Assembly: GCF_038002765.1 (NCBI RefSeq)
Contig: NZ_JBBODE010000001.1
Coordinates: forward strand, 1,984,001 to 2,048,000
Direction of reading: 5' to 3'
Source of the DNA: Peribacillus sp. FSL H8-0477
GTDB lineage: Bacteria; Bacillota; Bacilli; Bacillales; DSM-1321
DNA length: 64,000 nt
This document shows, piece by piece, positions 47,440 to 54,445 of the stretch; position 1 is the stretch's first letter; every line of letters starts with the position of its first letter. The notes under the pieces were generated by a model that was not told the DNA's origin, searched no databases, and was given only the letters and a program-made list of their open reading frames with translations. A program made the translations under genes and the position numbers.

Positions 47440-47992
47440 TTTTAAAAACTTCCTTTCTATCTAGATTAGTTGAGAGACCCATTTTTTTGCGATGTAGTGC
47501 TAATTCCTCCATGGTGCAAATATCATGTAAGTAATATGCAAACTCTCCACCAGTCATTTCCATCGTTACAAGAAGCCCACATTTTTTTACCAAGATGTCA
47601 GTGGGAACCTGTCCCTCCACCGAAGATACTCCAAGAACGGACAACAGTTTTTCATAGTTTCTATTTACCGTATTTCCTAAAGCAAATGGATGAGAAAAGA
47701 AATCTCCATTTTCAAGACTCCACTCAATTAGATTAATATTTTCTTTACTTCGTATAGGACAAATTCCTAATGGATATCCTTCAATCCAATAGCTATTTGA
47801 ATAAGAGGGTTTAAATTCACTTTGGCTAACAGTAAGTAAATATTTGTACTCCTCAATGTTTTTAACATCTCTCATTTTTTCAACTAACCCAATTTCTTCA
47901 GCAAATTTGGAATTGACCATATTCCCAATTCCATTTTCACCAATCATCATTCTGCTGGTATACATCTTTTTAGTTTGATTCATATAGTTCAT
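47426..47992 (-). CDS. Hypothetical 188-aa protein of the element
   Basis: Family not recognised. Soluble, no signal peptide. First gene of the five-gene operon that ends at 43485. Start ATG 47992 after GAGGGGGAG; an upstream TTG frame extension is less likely. Motifs WIEGYPLGICPIRS and ICTMEELALHRKKMGL are the most distinctive stretches. Confidence 0.7.
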   Translation of the reverse strand: MNYMNQTKKMYTSRMMIGENGIGNMVNSKFAEEIGLVEKMRDVKNIEEYKYLLTVSQSEFKPSYSNSYWIEGYPLGICPIRSKENINLIEWSLENGDFFSHPFALGNTVNRNYEKLLSVLGVSSVEGQVPTDILVKKCGLLVTMEMTGGEFAYYLHDICTMEELALHRKKMGLSTNLDRKEVFKNVSK

Positions 47993-48161
47993 TATTTTCT
48001 CCCCCTCTTTTTTTTCTTCTCTCTTTTGCAATCACTTTTAATTTTTAATAACAACTGAAAAAAAGTTTCAATTAGCAGTACAAAACATATACTAGGGTTT
48101 TATCCAGTTAGTGTCAACCCATCAAAACCCTTATGTACCAATGGTTTAAGCCCATAAATTC

Positions 48162-48216
48162 AAATCCCCTCCGACGTTTAGACTCAGTCTCTAACTCTAA
48201 ACGTCGGAGGGGATTT
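48162..48216. repeat. Perfect 21-bp inverted repeat inside the element
   Basis: Arms at 48162-48182 and 48196-48216 (core CCCCTCCGACGTTTAG), 13-nt spacer. GC-richer than its surroundings and without a T tract on either side, so it is not an ordinary terminator. It lies between two operons of the element. Candidate replication origin, nicking or protein-binding site. Confidence 0.85.
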
Positions 48217-48338
48217 GGGTGAAATTCGTACAAATTCACAAATAAAAAAATTTTTTCCCTGTCTGAATTTACCCTTTCAGTAAATTTCACTTAGCGATAC
48301 TTTGCCTAAACTCAGATGTATTTTTCCAAGCAAAAAAA

Positions 48339-48380
48339 ACTCTAAAGGAATAATCACATCAGAAATTATTCCTTTAGAGT
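48339..48380 (-). terminator. Terminator after recombinase 2 and its peptide
   Basis: AACTCTAAAGGAATAAT/ATTATTCCTTTAGAGTT near-perfect stem followed by eight T on the minus strand; it begins right after the peptide stop codon. Confidence 0.93.
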
Positions 48381-48383
48381 TTT

Positions 48384-48458
48384 CTATTTCTTTTTAGCTA
48401 ATTCATCCACAATTGTTTTAAGAATGAATAATACTATACTTATATCTATCTTTGGCAT
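48384..48458 (-). CDS. 24-aa hydrophobic peptide (module 2)
   Basis: Small ORF with a GAAAGGGG site. Begins MPKIDISIVLFILKTIVDEL and ends AKKK: one amphipathic or membrane helix with a basic tail. It starts 21 nt after the recombinase 2 stop codon and ends in the terminator, so it is co-transcribed. It resembles the peptide of module 1 in size and layout. Function unknown. Confidence 0.65.
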   Translation of the reverse strand: MPKIDISIVLFILKTIVDELAKKK

Positions 48459-48478
48459 ACCATTACCCCTTTCATTTA

Positions 48479-49348
48479 TTACAAGAGTTGCACTGCATCC
48501 ATTTTTTCTTTTCTTGTCGTTTGGATATAGAACTTTGCAGTCATATTTACAGATGAGTGACCTGCAAGCTTGCTGACTGTGGTTAGGTCTACTCCCTTTT
48601 TTAGCAATCTGGTACAGAAGGTATGACGGAATAGATGTGGATACATGTCGAATCCTAATTCTTTTGATATTTTAGCTAGCCAATCTCGTACTGCATCCCT
48701 GTGCAATTTTTCTGCCCTCTGGCTAACTAATAGATAGCCACTATGGTGGAAAACAGACTCGGAACGCTCTTCCTTCATGTATTGCCTTACTATTCGCAGG
48801 ACATCCTGTCTAAGTCCGATTTCCCGTCTCTTTCCGCCTTTCCCCACTACTTTCAAATGACTCGTAAGAAAGTCAATGTCTCCTAGTTGAATGCCCACTA
48901 ACTCGCTCACCCTAACACCCGTATATAAAAGCAAATAGACAATCAGCTTGTTTCTTGTACTAACTTTGTTTCTGTTTTCCACATAGAAAAGTAATTTCTC
49001 TACCTGTTCCTCTGAAAGAGCATCCACCGATTCCTCACTTCCAACAGCTATTTTGATTCTATCTCTCTTCAATTGGATGAATGACTCGTGTACAACTCCC
49101 TTGGTTCTTAGAAAATCATTGTAAACCTTTAGACTATTAATCTTTTTGTTGATAGTTGAAACGGCATAACCCTCCTTCATCAGATGTTCCTTATATCTGA
49201 CAAAAGAGAAGCGTGATAGGACTGGAATGTCCTTCAACCTCTCTTGTAAATAAGCTTGAAATCCTTTGACATCACCTACATATGACTCGGTTGTTTTGAC
49301 TGCTTTTCCCTCCGCAAACAACCACTTTTCAAAATCAACTATTTCCAA
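48479..49348 (-). CDS. Tyrosine recombinase (module 2)
   Basis: Paralogue of the recombinase at 36449-37378 (long shared blocks such as TINKK.NSLKVYNDFL, HRDAVRDWLAK and HLFRHTF.TRLL.KGVDLTTVSKL). Active-site residues present: Arg in YTGVRVSEL, Lys in GKGGKRRE, HxxR, AGHSSVN and the Tyr in AKFYIQTT. TTG start at 49348, seven bases after GGAGGTGA. A terminator-like hairpin precedes it, as in module 1. It ends 20 residues earlier than module 1, without the extra basic tail. Confidence 0.92.
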   Translation of the reverse strand: MEIVDFEKWLFAEGKAVKTTESYVGDVKGFQAYLQERLKDIPVLSRFSFVRYKEHLMKEGYAVSTINKKINSLKVYNDFLRTKGVVHESFIQLKRDRIKIAVGSEESVDALSEEQVEKLLFYVENRNKVSTRNKLIVYLLLYTGVRVSELVGIQLGDIDFLTSHLKVVGKGGKRREIGLRQDVLRIVRQYMKEERSESVFHHSGYLLVSQRAEKLHRDAVRDWLAKISKELGFDMYPHLFRHTFCTRLLKKGVDLTTVSKLAGHSSVNMTAKFYIQTTRKEKMDAVQLL

Positions 49349-49372
49349 GGGTCATTCACCTCCAAAAATAGA

Positions 49373-49413
49373 AAAAGGCCATTGATGTTGTAATTTCACA
49401 TCAATAGCCTTTT
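49373..49413 (-). terminator. Attenuator-like hairpin before recombinase 2
   Basis: AAAAGGCTATTGATGT/ACATCAATGGCCTTTTT arms followed by CTATTTTT, 25 nt before the recombinase start; counterpart of the hairpin at 37398-37434. Confidence 0.75.
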
Positions 49414-49474
49414 ACGGTTTATTTGTAATCATATTTTATTCCTTCCCTTCAAACTGACGACAGTTATATAATAA

Positions 49475-49591
49475 TGTCATGAGCCTATTCAAGCTAAAAC
49501 GATTGTCTTTCTATGCTGAACATCGAATCTATCGTTCATAGGCAGAGTCACTTTAGTTTTGGCGTGAGATACTCCTTAGAAATGTCGTGAA
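49475..49591. repeat. Three TGKCRTGAR motifs with fixed spacing (module 2)
   Basis: TGTCATGAG at 49475, TGGCGTGAG at 49560 and TGTCGTGAA at 49583: steps of 85 and 23 bp, identical to module 1. The last copy again touches the end of the 86-aa gene. Confidence 0.75.
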
Positions 49592-49592
49592 T

Positions 49593-49853
49593 CTACTCGA
49601 ATGATTCAGTCAAACGCTCAACATAGTCTAGATAGATTTGAACAAGTTCCCTCTGATATCTGTCTGGTATATTGGAAATGGCTCTCTCAATCTGCCCCTT
49701 ATCCACTTCAATGACTTCCTCCACAGCATCTTCCATCAGATATTCAATCAATTCCTCCTCCGAAAGTGTTTCCTTTTCGTAAAAACCATTTGCCTCATTG
49801 AATTCTCTGTAACGTACTTCTCCATTGGTGATAATCTTGTGGTAACTGGACAT
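49593..49853 (-). CDS. Acidic 86-aa protein (module 2)
   Basis: Homologue of the 86-aa protein at 37736-37996, same length and same acidic pattern (VEEVIEVDKGQIERAIS; QRELVQIYLDYVERL). Start ATG after GGAGAG. Unknown function; its conservation with the recombinase and the spaced motifs suggests a recombination accessory role. Confidence 0.75.
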   Translation of the reverse strand: MSSYHKIITNGEVRYREFNEANGFYEKETLSEEELIEYLMEDAVEEVIEVDKGQIERAISNIPDRYQRELVQIYLDYVERLTESFE

Positions 49854-49875
49854 TTATCATCTCTCCTTTTTCTTT

Positions 49876-50175
49876 TTAGATGTATATTTCATATGCGATA
49901 GCCTCACCGTTCTTTATCCATACTTCGTAAAGCATTTCCTTTGTCTCTTCATCCAATACAACACCAGCTAACCACTCGTTCCTGCTTTCATCAACGTAAA
50001 TCAGTGTTTCAAGAAGCAGTGGGTTGGGAAGCTTTTCTAAATGTTTTACTGGAAAGAGCAAGTCATCCAATTCATCATGGTAAAAATCATAAGACTCATA
50101 GCCTACTTCCTCTTCAAGGATTATTGTGTTGAACGTCATTTTCATTCTCTTTACAAACCAATCCACATACAACAT
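49876..50175 (-). CDS. Hypothetical 99-aa protein (module 2)
   Basis: Homologue of the 101-aa protein at 38001-38306 (GYESYDFYHDELDD, LPNPLLLETLIY, NEWL). It is the first gene of module 2 because no RadC is present; it has its own GAGGAGG site at the position where RadC starts in module 1, so RadC was lost here or gained there. Confidence 0.72.
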   Translation of the reverse strand: MLYVDWFVKRMKMTFNTIILEEEVGYESYDFYHDELDDLLFPVKHLEKLPNPLLLETLIYVDESRNEWLAGVVLDEETKEMLYEVWIKNGEAIAYEIYI

Positions 50176-50198
50176 GTAATATCCTCCTCAAAAGAAAT

Positions 50199-50338
50199 AG
50201 CCCTAACTCCATGAAAGAAGCTAGGGCTTGGTATATTATATTTACTTCAACAATATAATATAAGTTTATCTTTCTACTTGATTCGGTTCTAATGAAAAAG
50301 AAAAGCCCCGCAGAGATTTACACTCTTGAGGACTTTTC
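50199..50338. terminator. Twin hairpins behind the S-layer gene
   Basis: AGCCCTAAC/GCTAGGGCT (50199-50228) and AAAAGCCCC..AGAG/CTCT..GGACTTTT (50301-50338), with the conserved AT-rich block between them, duplicate 38784-38925. The second is the likely S-layer terminator, though its stem is partly decayed. Confidence 0.68.
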
Positions 50339-50394
50339 CATTTTATCACTATAGATTAATGACGGGTGTCTGATACCCTGATTTTAATGATTTC

Positions 50395-53300
50395 TTATCT
50401 AGTTAGAGTAGTTCCAGCAGAATTACCAACTACATCAGTAACAGCTGGTGCAATCACAATCTTGTCATTTACTTCCAATTCATTAGTGAATGTAATAGTT
50501 ACAGATTTATTATCCGTTGCTCTTTCAAACTTTGTAATCGCTCCTCCTTCTACACTTGAGAAGTTTGTTTGAATAAGATTATCTGCTTTCATAGCTTCGC
50601 TAAACTTTATAGTAATAACTTTTTTATCTGTACTAGTGTAATCACCAGTAGCTACAGGTGCAATTCCATCAATAGTTACACCAGTTAGTAATCCATCTTT
50701 TACTGATAAGTTTGCTGGACCGCCTTTAATAGTACCAATTGTACCACCTTCAAGGTTTATTGAAGATACAGCTAAATCCTTCCCAACTGGAGTTGTATCC
50801 CCAGAAAGAACTTTATATTTAAATACTAGTTCTTTAGTTCCACTACCTGTTTGATACGTAGCTTTTGTACCACCAACGTTCAATGCTAAACTCGGAGTTC
50901 CAGTAACAGTAACCGCATCACTGAATGTTACTTTTATATCAACTTCATCACCAATTTTTTGACCGCTTGTTGCAACTGTAGATACACCTGTAACAGTTTC
51001 AGCTAGGCTGTAATCAGGAGTACCTGTGCCTGAATTATCAATAATTTCAAACGATACTTTACCATCTGTAGTTTTTGTATAAGTTGCTTTAACAGTACTT
51101 GACGCTAGTGTTGCTTCGAATTCTTTCTTATCAATTACATTACCATTTTTAGCTTTAAATGTTGCATTTGCATAGCTTACTGCGTCTCTACCCTCAAATG
51201 TAACTTGTTCTTTATTTTTACTATAAGATTCAATAGTACCTGTATAGACATCACTAACTGCAGTTGTTGATGTAAATGTTACTGAAGCAGATTTATTTGG
51301 TAATGAGATAGAAGATGAAGAAGCATTCACATTAACAGTTGTTGCTAAATTGTTAACGGAAGTAACATCTAATTCAGCTTTACCATTTACCGCCTTCACA
51401 GTAACTGATTTTGTAGTACCTTTAGCAACAGTTACTCCCTCTGCAATTACATCATTAAACAAAGCTGATACTTGATACGTCACATCATAGCTTCCAGTAC
51501 CTTGAATGTAATCGAAACCGTTTTGGTCAACCGATTTGTAGGTAAATGTAGCTGTATGATTTCCTGGTACTGAAGTTGCTTCTTTCTTAGTATCTTTATC
51601 TGTAACTGATAAAGTAGCTTCTTGAATAACAGCATTTACAAAGTAAGTAATTTCCCCAACTTTTTGTAAATCACTGCTATCTAATTTTCCGTTATCAGTA
51701 CCATTATCCAAGTAAACAGTTGGTGTAGCATAAGCGTCTTTATTACCGATTAAAGTAAATGTTGCTTCACCTTTAGAACCTGCAACTTGTATCGCGATTC
51801 TTTCATCTTCATTAACAGTGTGATAAGTACCATTTGCGCTTACTAGCTGAACAGCTTTATCTTTATTAAAGCTACCTTTCGGGAACACAACATATGCAGT
51901 AGTTCCTGCTGGAGCTACTTTACCATCTTTATCAGTTAGCGTAACCGTATAATCGCGTCCGCCTTCACCGTTAGCTGTGTTAGCAGCTGCATTTTGAACG
52001 CCTTCAGCTTTTACATTTAAACCAATTGTTTGACTAAGAGCAAATGTTACTGCTGGAGCTGTTGCTTGAAGTTCACTTGCACCTAATTTACCGTTACCAA
52101 CCCATGCGTCTTTATTAAGAGAGCCAAATCGGTTTACATCATATGAACCATCAGCGAATACTACAGGAGTAACAGTCGCATTATCACCAGTTACAGTGAA
52201 CGTAGCTGTACCTTGCGCATTAAGCTGAACAAGTGCAACTTGAACACCGCCAGTTGTTACTTCATATGGGTATAAACCATTAGGTGCTGAAAGTGAACCA
52301 TTAGGATTTAATGTTTTAATAACTGCATCTTCAATCTTGGCAGTAGTAACTAATTTGTCTGGACTAACTTGCACGTTCTCTTTGAACGTTACGTTTACTA
52401 CAGAATTTGCAGCGCCAGTTACTTTATAAACTTTCTTAGAACCATTTGGTAAAGCATTACCTGCTGTTACTTCAGAAACTGTTAAAGCATCTGCAAAGTA
52501 TACATTTGCTGTTGAAGATTTAGTGCGGTCTCCAGTTGCATATACAGTTACGTTATCGTTTACAGCACTGTAGCGAGTGTAAGAATAAGATGCTTCTCCA
52601 TTTGCATTTGTATATACTTCAGCAGTTATTGCAGGATTTAAAGAATTTGTTGCTGGAATATTTACAGTTACAGGAATACCAGCTTTAGATTGGCCTTCTG
52701 GAACGGTTACTGTTGCTTTCACAGTTACTTCTTTACCAATTGTTCCTTGGATAGAAGGAGTAGTTACATTGATTGCAGTTGGAATAACTGCGGAAACACC
52801 TTTGAATGTACCAACTTTGATTGCACCAGATTTAAGCGTGTATTCTTTAGCACCATCTTGAGTAGAAGTTGTAAGAACAACAGTTTTAGAATCTGTTTGT
52901 TTAACAACAGCGCTAGCGATTGTTAAGCCTTCGATTGAGTATTTAAGAGCATCAACATTTTCAACTGCATCTTTGTACGTTACTTCAACAGTTGTAGCGT
53001 TAATCGCCATTATTGATTTTACTTCTCCAACTACACCAGCTTTTTCATTGTATTTTGCTTTGTTTTTAGCTACAGCGTCAAGAAGGTTTTTCACTAGTTT
53101 GGTATCACGTTTGTCTCCAGCAGCTAATTTTTGAACCGTTGCTTCTGTAGCTGCGATAATTGAACCAGCTTTTTCAAGGTTCTTCTCGATTAGGTCTCCA
53201 CTTTCGATCTCTTTGTAAGCATTGTATACAGTTAATTCATCTTTAACTGTAGCTGCTTTTGCTAGAGCTGGTACGTGGTATTTAGCTACAAGTACTTTAC

Positions 53301-53808
53301 GTGTGCTTGGTCCGTATACAGCTTTAACTGCTTTTTCGAATGTTGCAGCAGTTTTCACTAGTGCAGCTTCTGCAGCTTTTACGTCTTTTGCTTTGCCTGA
53401 AGCAACTGCTTTATCTAGTGCTTTCTTAGCTGCGTTAAGGTTAACGTCAATTGCTTTTACATAACCTTGAGCGCGAGTAAGTAAGTATTTTTTAGCATTT
53501 AATTTCTTAGTGAATGCTGCTTTTTGGCTCTTCGTTCCGCCATCTTTAGCGATTGCTGCTACAGCTGCATCGTATGCTGCTTCTGCATTTGTAGTCAACT
53601 GACGAATTTTAGCAGTTGGCGGAATTTTCCCTTGAAGACCTGGTTTATGGTAGCCATCGTAAGCAGCAGCCATTTTAGAAATTGCTGTGTTTACAACTGT
53701 GTTCACGTTTGTCGTTTTAACTGCGGCTTGGGCTGGTGCAACGGCTACGAAGCCTGTGGCTGCGATTGCTGAAGCTGTTGCGATTTTAATTGCTTTCTTT
53801 TTGTTCAT
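50395..53808 (-). CDS. S-layer protein (SbsC-type anchor), expressed copy
   Basis: Main surface-array protein, 1137 aa. A signal peptide (about 29 residues, cut near AQA) is followed by an alpha-helical lysine-rich domain (about 35-262) related to the SbsC wall-polymer-binding region (VYGPSTRKVLVAKY; YNAYKEIESGDLIEKNLEKAG). From Met267 onward the protein is a chain of Ig-like/Big domains (threonine-, valine-, glycine-rich), ending in an SbsA-type Ig domain (KVITIKFSEAMKADN). No SLH domains. Strong GGAGGA site and a leader shared with the anchored 5'-nucleotidase. Codons near Met267 contain the 38-bp site repeated at the silent cassette, so the C-terminal 871 residues appear exchangeable. Export probably uses SecA2/SlaP. 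Confidence 0.93.
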   Translation of the reverse strand: MNKKKAIKIATASAIAATGFVAVAPAQAAVKTTNVNTVVNTAISKMAAAYDGYHKPGLQGKIPPTAKIRQLTTNAEAAYDAAVAAIAKDGGTKSQKAAFTKKLNAKKYLLTRAQGYVKAIDVNLNAAKKALDKAVASGKAKDVKAAEAALVKTAATFEKAVKAVYGPSTRKVLVAKYHVPALAKAATVKDELTVYNAYKEIESGDLIEKNLEKAGSIIAATEATVQKLAAGDKRDTKLVKNLLDAVAKNKAKYNEKAGVVGEVKSIMAINATTVEVTYKDAVENVDALKYSIEGLTIASAVVKQTDSKTVVLTTSTQDGAKEYTLKSGAIKVGTFKGVSAVIPTAINVTTPSIQGTIGKEVTVKATVTVPEGQSKAGIPVTVNIPATNSLNPAITAEVYTNANGEASYSYTRYSAVNDNVTVYATGDRTKSSTANVYFADALTVSEVTAGNALPNGSKKVYKVTGAANSVVNVTFKENVQVSPDKLVTTAKIEDAVIKTLNPNGSLSAPNGLYPYEVTTGGVQVALVQLNAQGTATFTVTGDNATVTPVVFADGSYDVNRFGSLNKDAWVGNGKLGASELQATAPAVTFALSQTIGLNVKAEGVQNAAANTANGEGGRDYTVTLTDKDGKVAPAGTTAYVVFPKGSFNKDKAVQLVSANGTYHTVNEDERIAIQVAGSKGEATFTLIGNKDAYATPTVYLDNGTDNGKLDSSDLQKVGEITYFVNAVIQEATLSVTDKDTKKEATSVPGNHTATFTYKSVDQNGFDYIQGTGSYDVTYQVSALFNDVIAEGVTVAKGTTKSVTVKAVNGKAELDVTSVNNLATTVNVNASSSSISLPNKSASVTFTSTTAVSDVYTGTIESYSKNKEQVTFEGRDAVSYANATFKAKNGNVIDKKEFEATLASSTVKATYTKTTDGKVSFEIIDNSGTGTPDYSLAETVTGVSTVATSGQKIGDEVDIKVTFSDAVTVTGTPSLALNVGGTKATYQTGSGTKELVFKYKVLSGDTTPVGKDLAVSSINLEGGTIGTIKGGPANLSVKDGLLTGVTIDGIAPVATGDYTSTDKKVITIKFSEAMKADNLIQTNFSSVEGGAITKFERATDNKSVTITFTNELEVNDKIVIAPAVTDVVGNSAGTTLTR
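52972..53009. repeat. Right copy of the 38-bp recombination site inside the S-layer gene
   Basis: Identical to 42927-42964. Lies inside codons 267-279 of the S-layer gene, exactly at the junction between the wall-binding domain and the exposed domains. Confidence 0.8.
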
Positions 53809-54401
53809 TGAGTAAAAGTTCCTCCTTCGAATATCTAAAGTAGTGCATCAGATCAACATGCTTCTCAAAAAACATGAATTCCAATGGCTTACAACACTAA
53901 CAACCTTTAAATCACGTACAATCAAACTCTACAAAGCTATGTAGATCGGACTGCCTTGATCTAGTACTAAATACACGCCAGTAATGATTTCGTTTCAATT
54001 ACCAAATCATTACTGTAAACCTATAATAATACATATTTTTGATAATTTCCAGTCATTTATTCAAATTTATCCCTTTTTATTTAATAAATCTTTCCAATTA
54101 TTCATTAAAAAGGAACTATTTTTACATTTAAAATACAATTCTCTGATAAAAATGTTATTTCCTAATAATTCTATTTTGATAGGTTAATAGTCTTATTTTA
54201 TTGGAAATTAACAACATTTCAATTATACTCTTGCTCTCGGAGTTAAATATACCTATGCCTGCTTACGTCTGATACTATCCAAGTAAACCATTTACCTTTT
54301 GAAGCGGTTTGTAAGATTTTAAGAAAGTCTAATTGTGAACGTTTCCCTATAACGACATCAAATGTTTATTTGTCGAAATATTCTGATATTAATGTATAAA
54401 A
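53809..54401. promoter_or_regulatory. S-layer promoter and long leader region
   Basis: About 590 nt without ORFs. Contains GGAGGA (53820-53825 region), the shared TATCTAAAGTAGT at 53832-53844, and AT-rich sequence beyond 54000 that probably carries the promoter. Long leaders are usual for S-layer genes. No single -35/-10 pair can be chosen with confidence. Confidence 0.45.
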
Positions 54402-54430
54402 AAGACATCAGCTTCTATGCTGATGTCTTC
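54402..54430 (-). terminator. Terminator of the penicillin-binding protein gene
   Basis: AAGACATCAGC/GCTGATGTCTT stem followed by TTTTTATAC on the minus strand. Confidence 0.88.
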
Positions 54431-54445
54431 CTTCTATTATAATAG

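Larger units (their letters stand above)
42965..53009. mobile_element. Putative 10-kb integrative element carrying an S-layer cassette
   Basis: Bounded by the 38-bp identical repeats (net length 10,045 bp). Contents, read on the minus strand: the 3' part of the expressed S-layer gene, hairpins, the 99-aa and 86-aa genes, recombinase 2, a small peptide gene, a 21-bp-arm inverted repeat, two small genes, a DUF927 ATPase gene, another tyrosine recombinase gene and a 241-aa gene. Excision between the repeats would join the S-layer N-terminus (266 codons) in frame to the silent cassette. Mobility is inferred from layout. Confidence 0.6.

Noticed and set aside
48162..48216. Ordinary Rho-independent terminator
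   Set aside because: No T tract follows either arm, and a separate strong terminator lies at 48339-48380.
42927..53009. Invertible S-layer promoter switch
   Set aside because: The two 38-bp sites and both cassettes point the same way, so recombination would excise rather than invert.
50395..53808. Frameshifted or degenerate S-layer gene
   Set aside because: The expressed copy has signal peptide, anchor, continuous frame and strong start signals; only the 40452-42965 copy lacks its 5' part.
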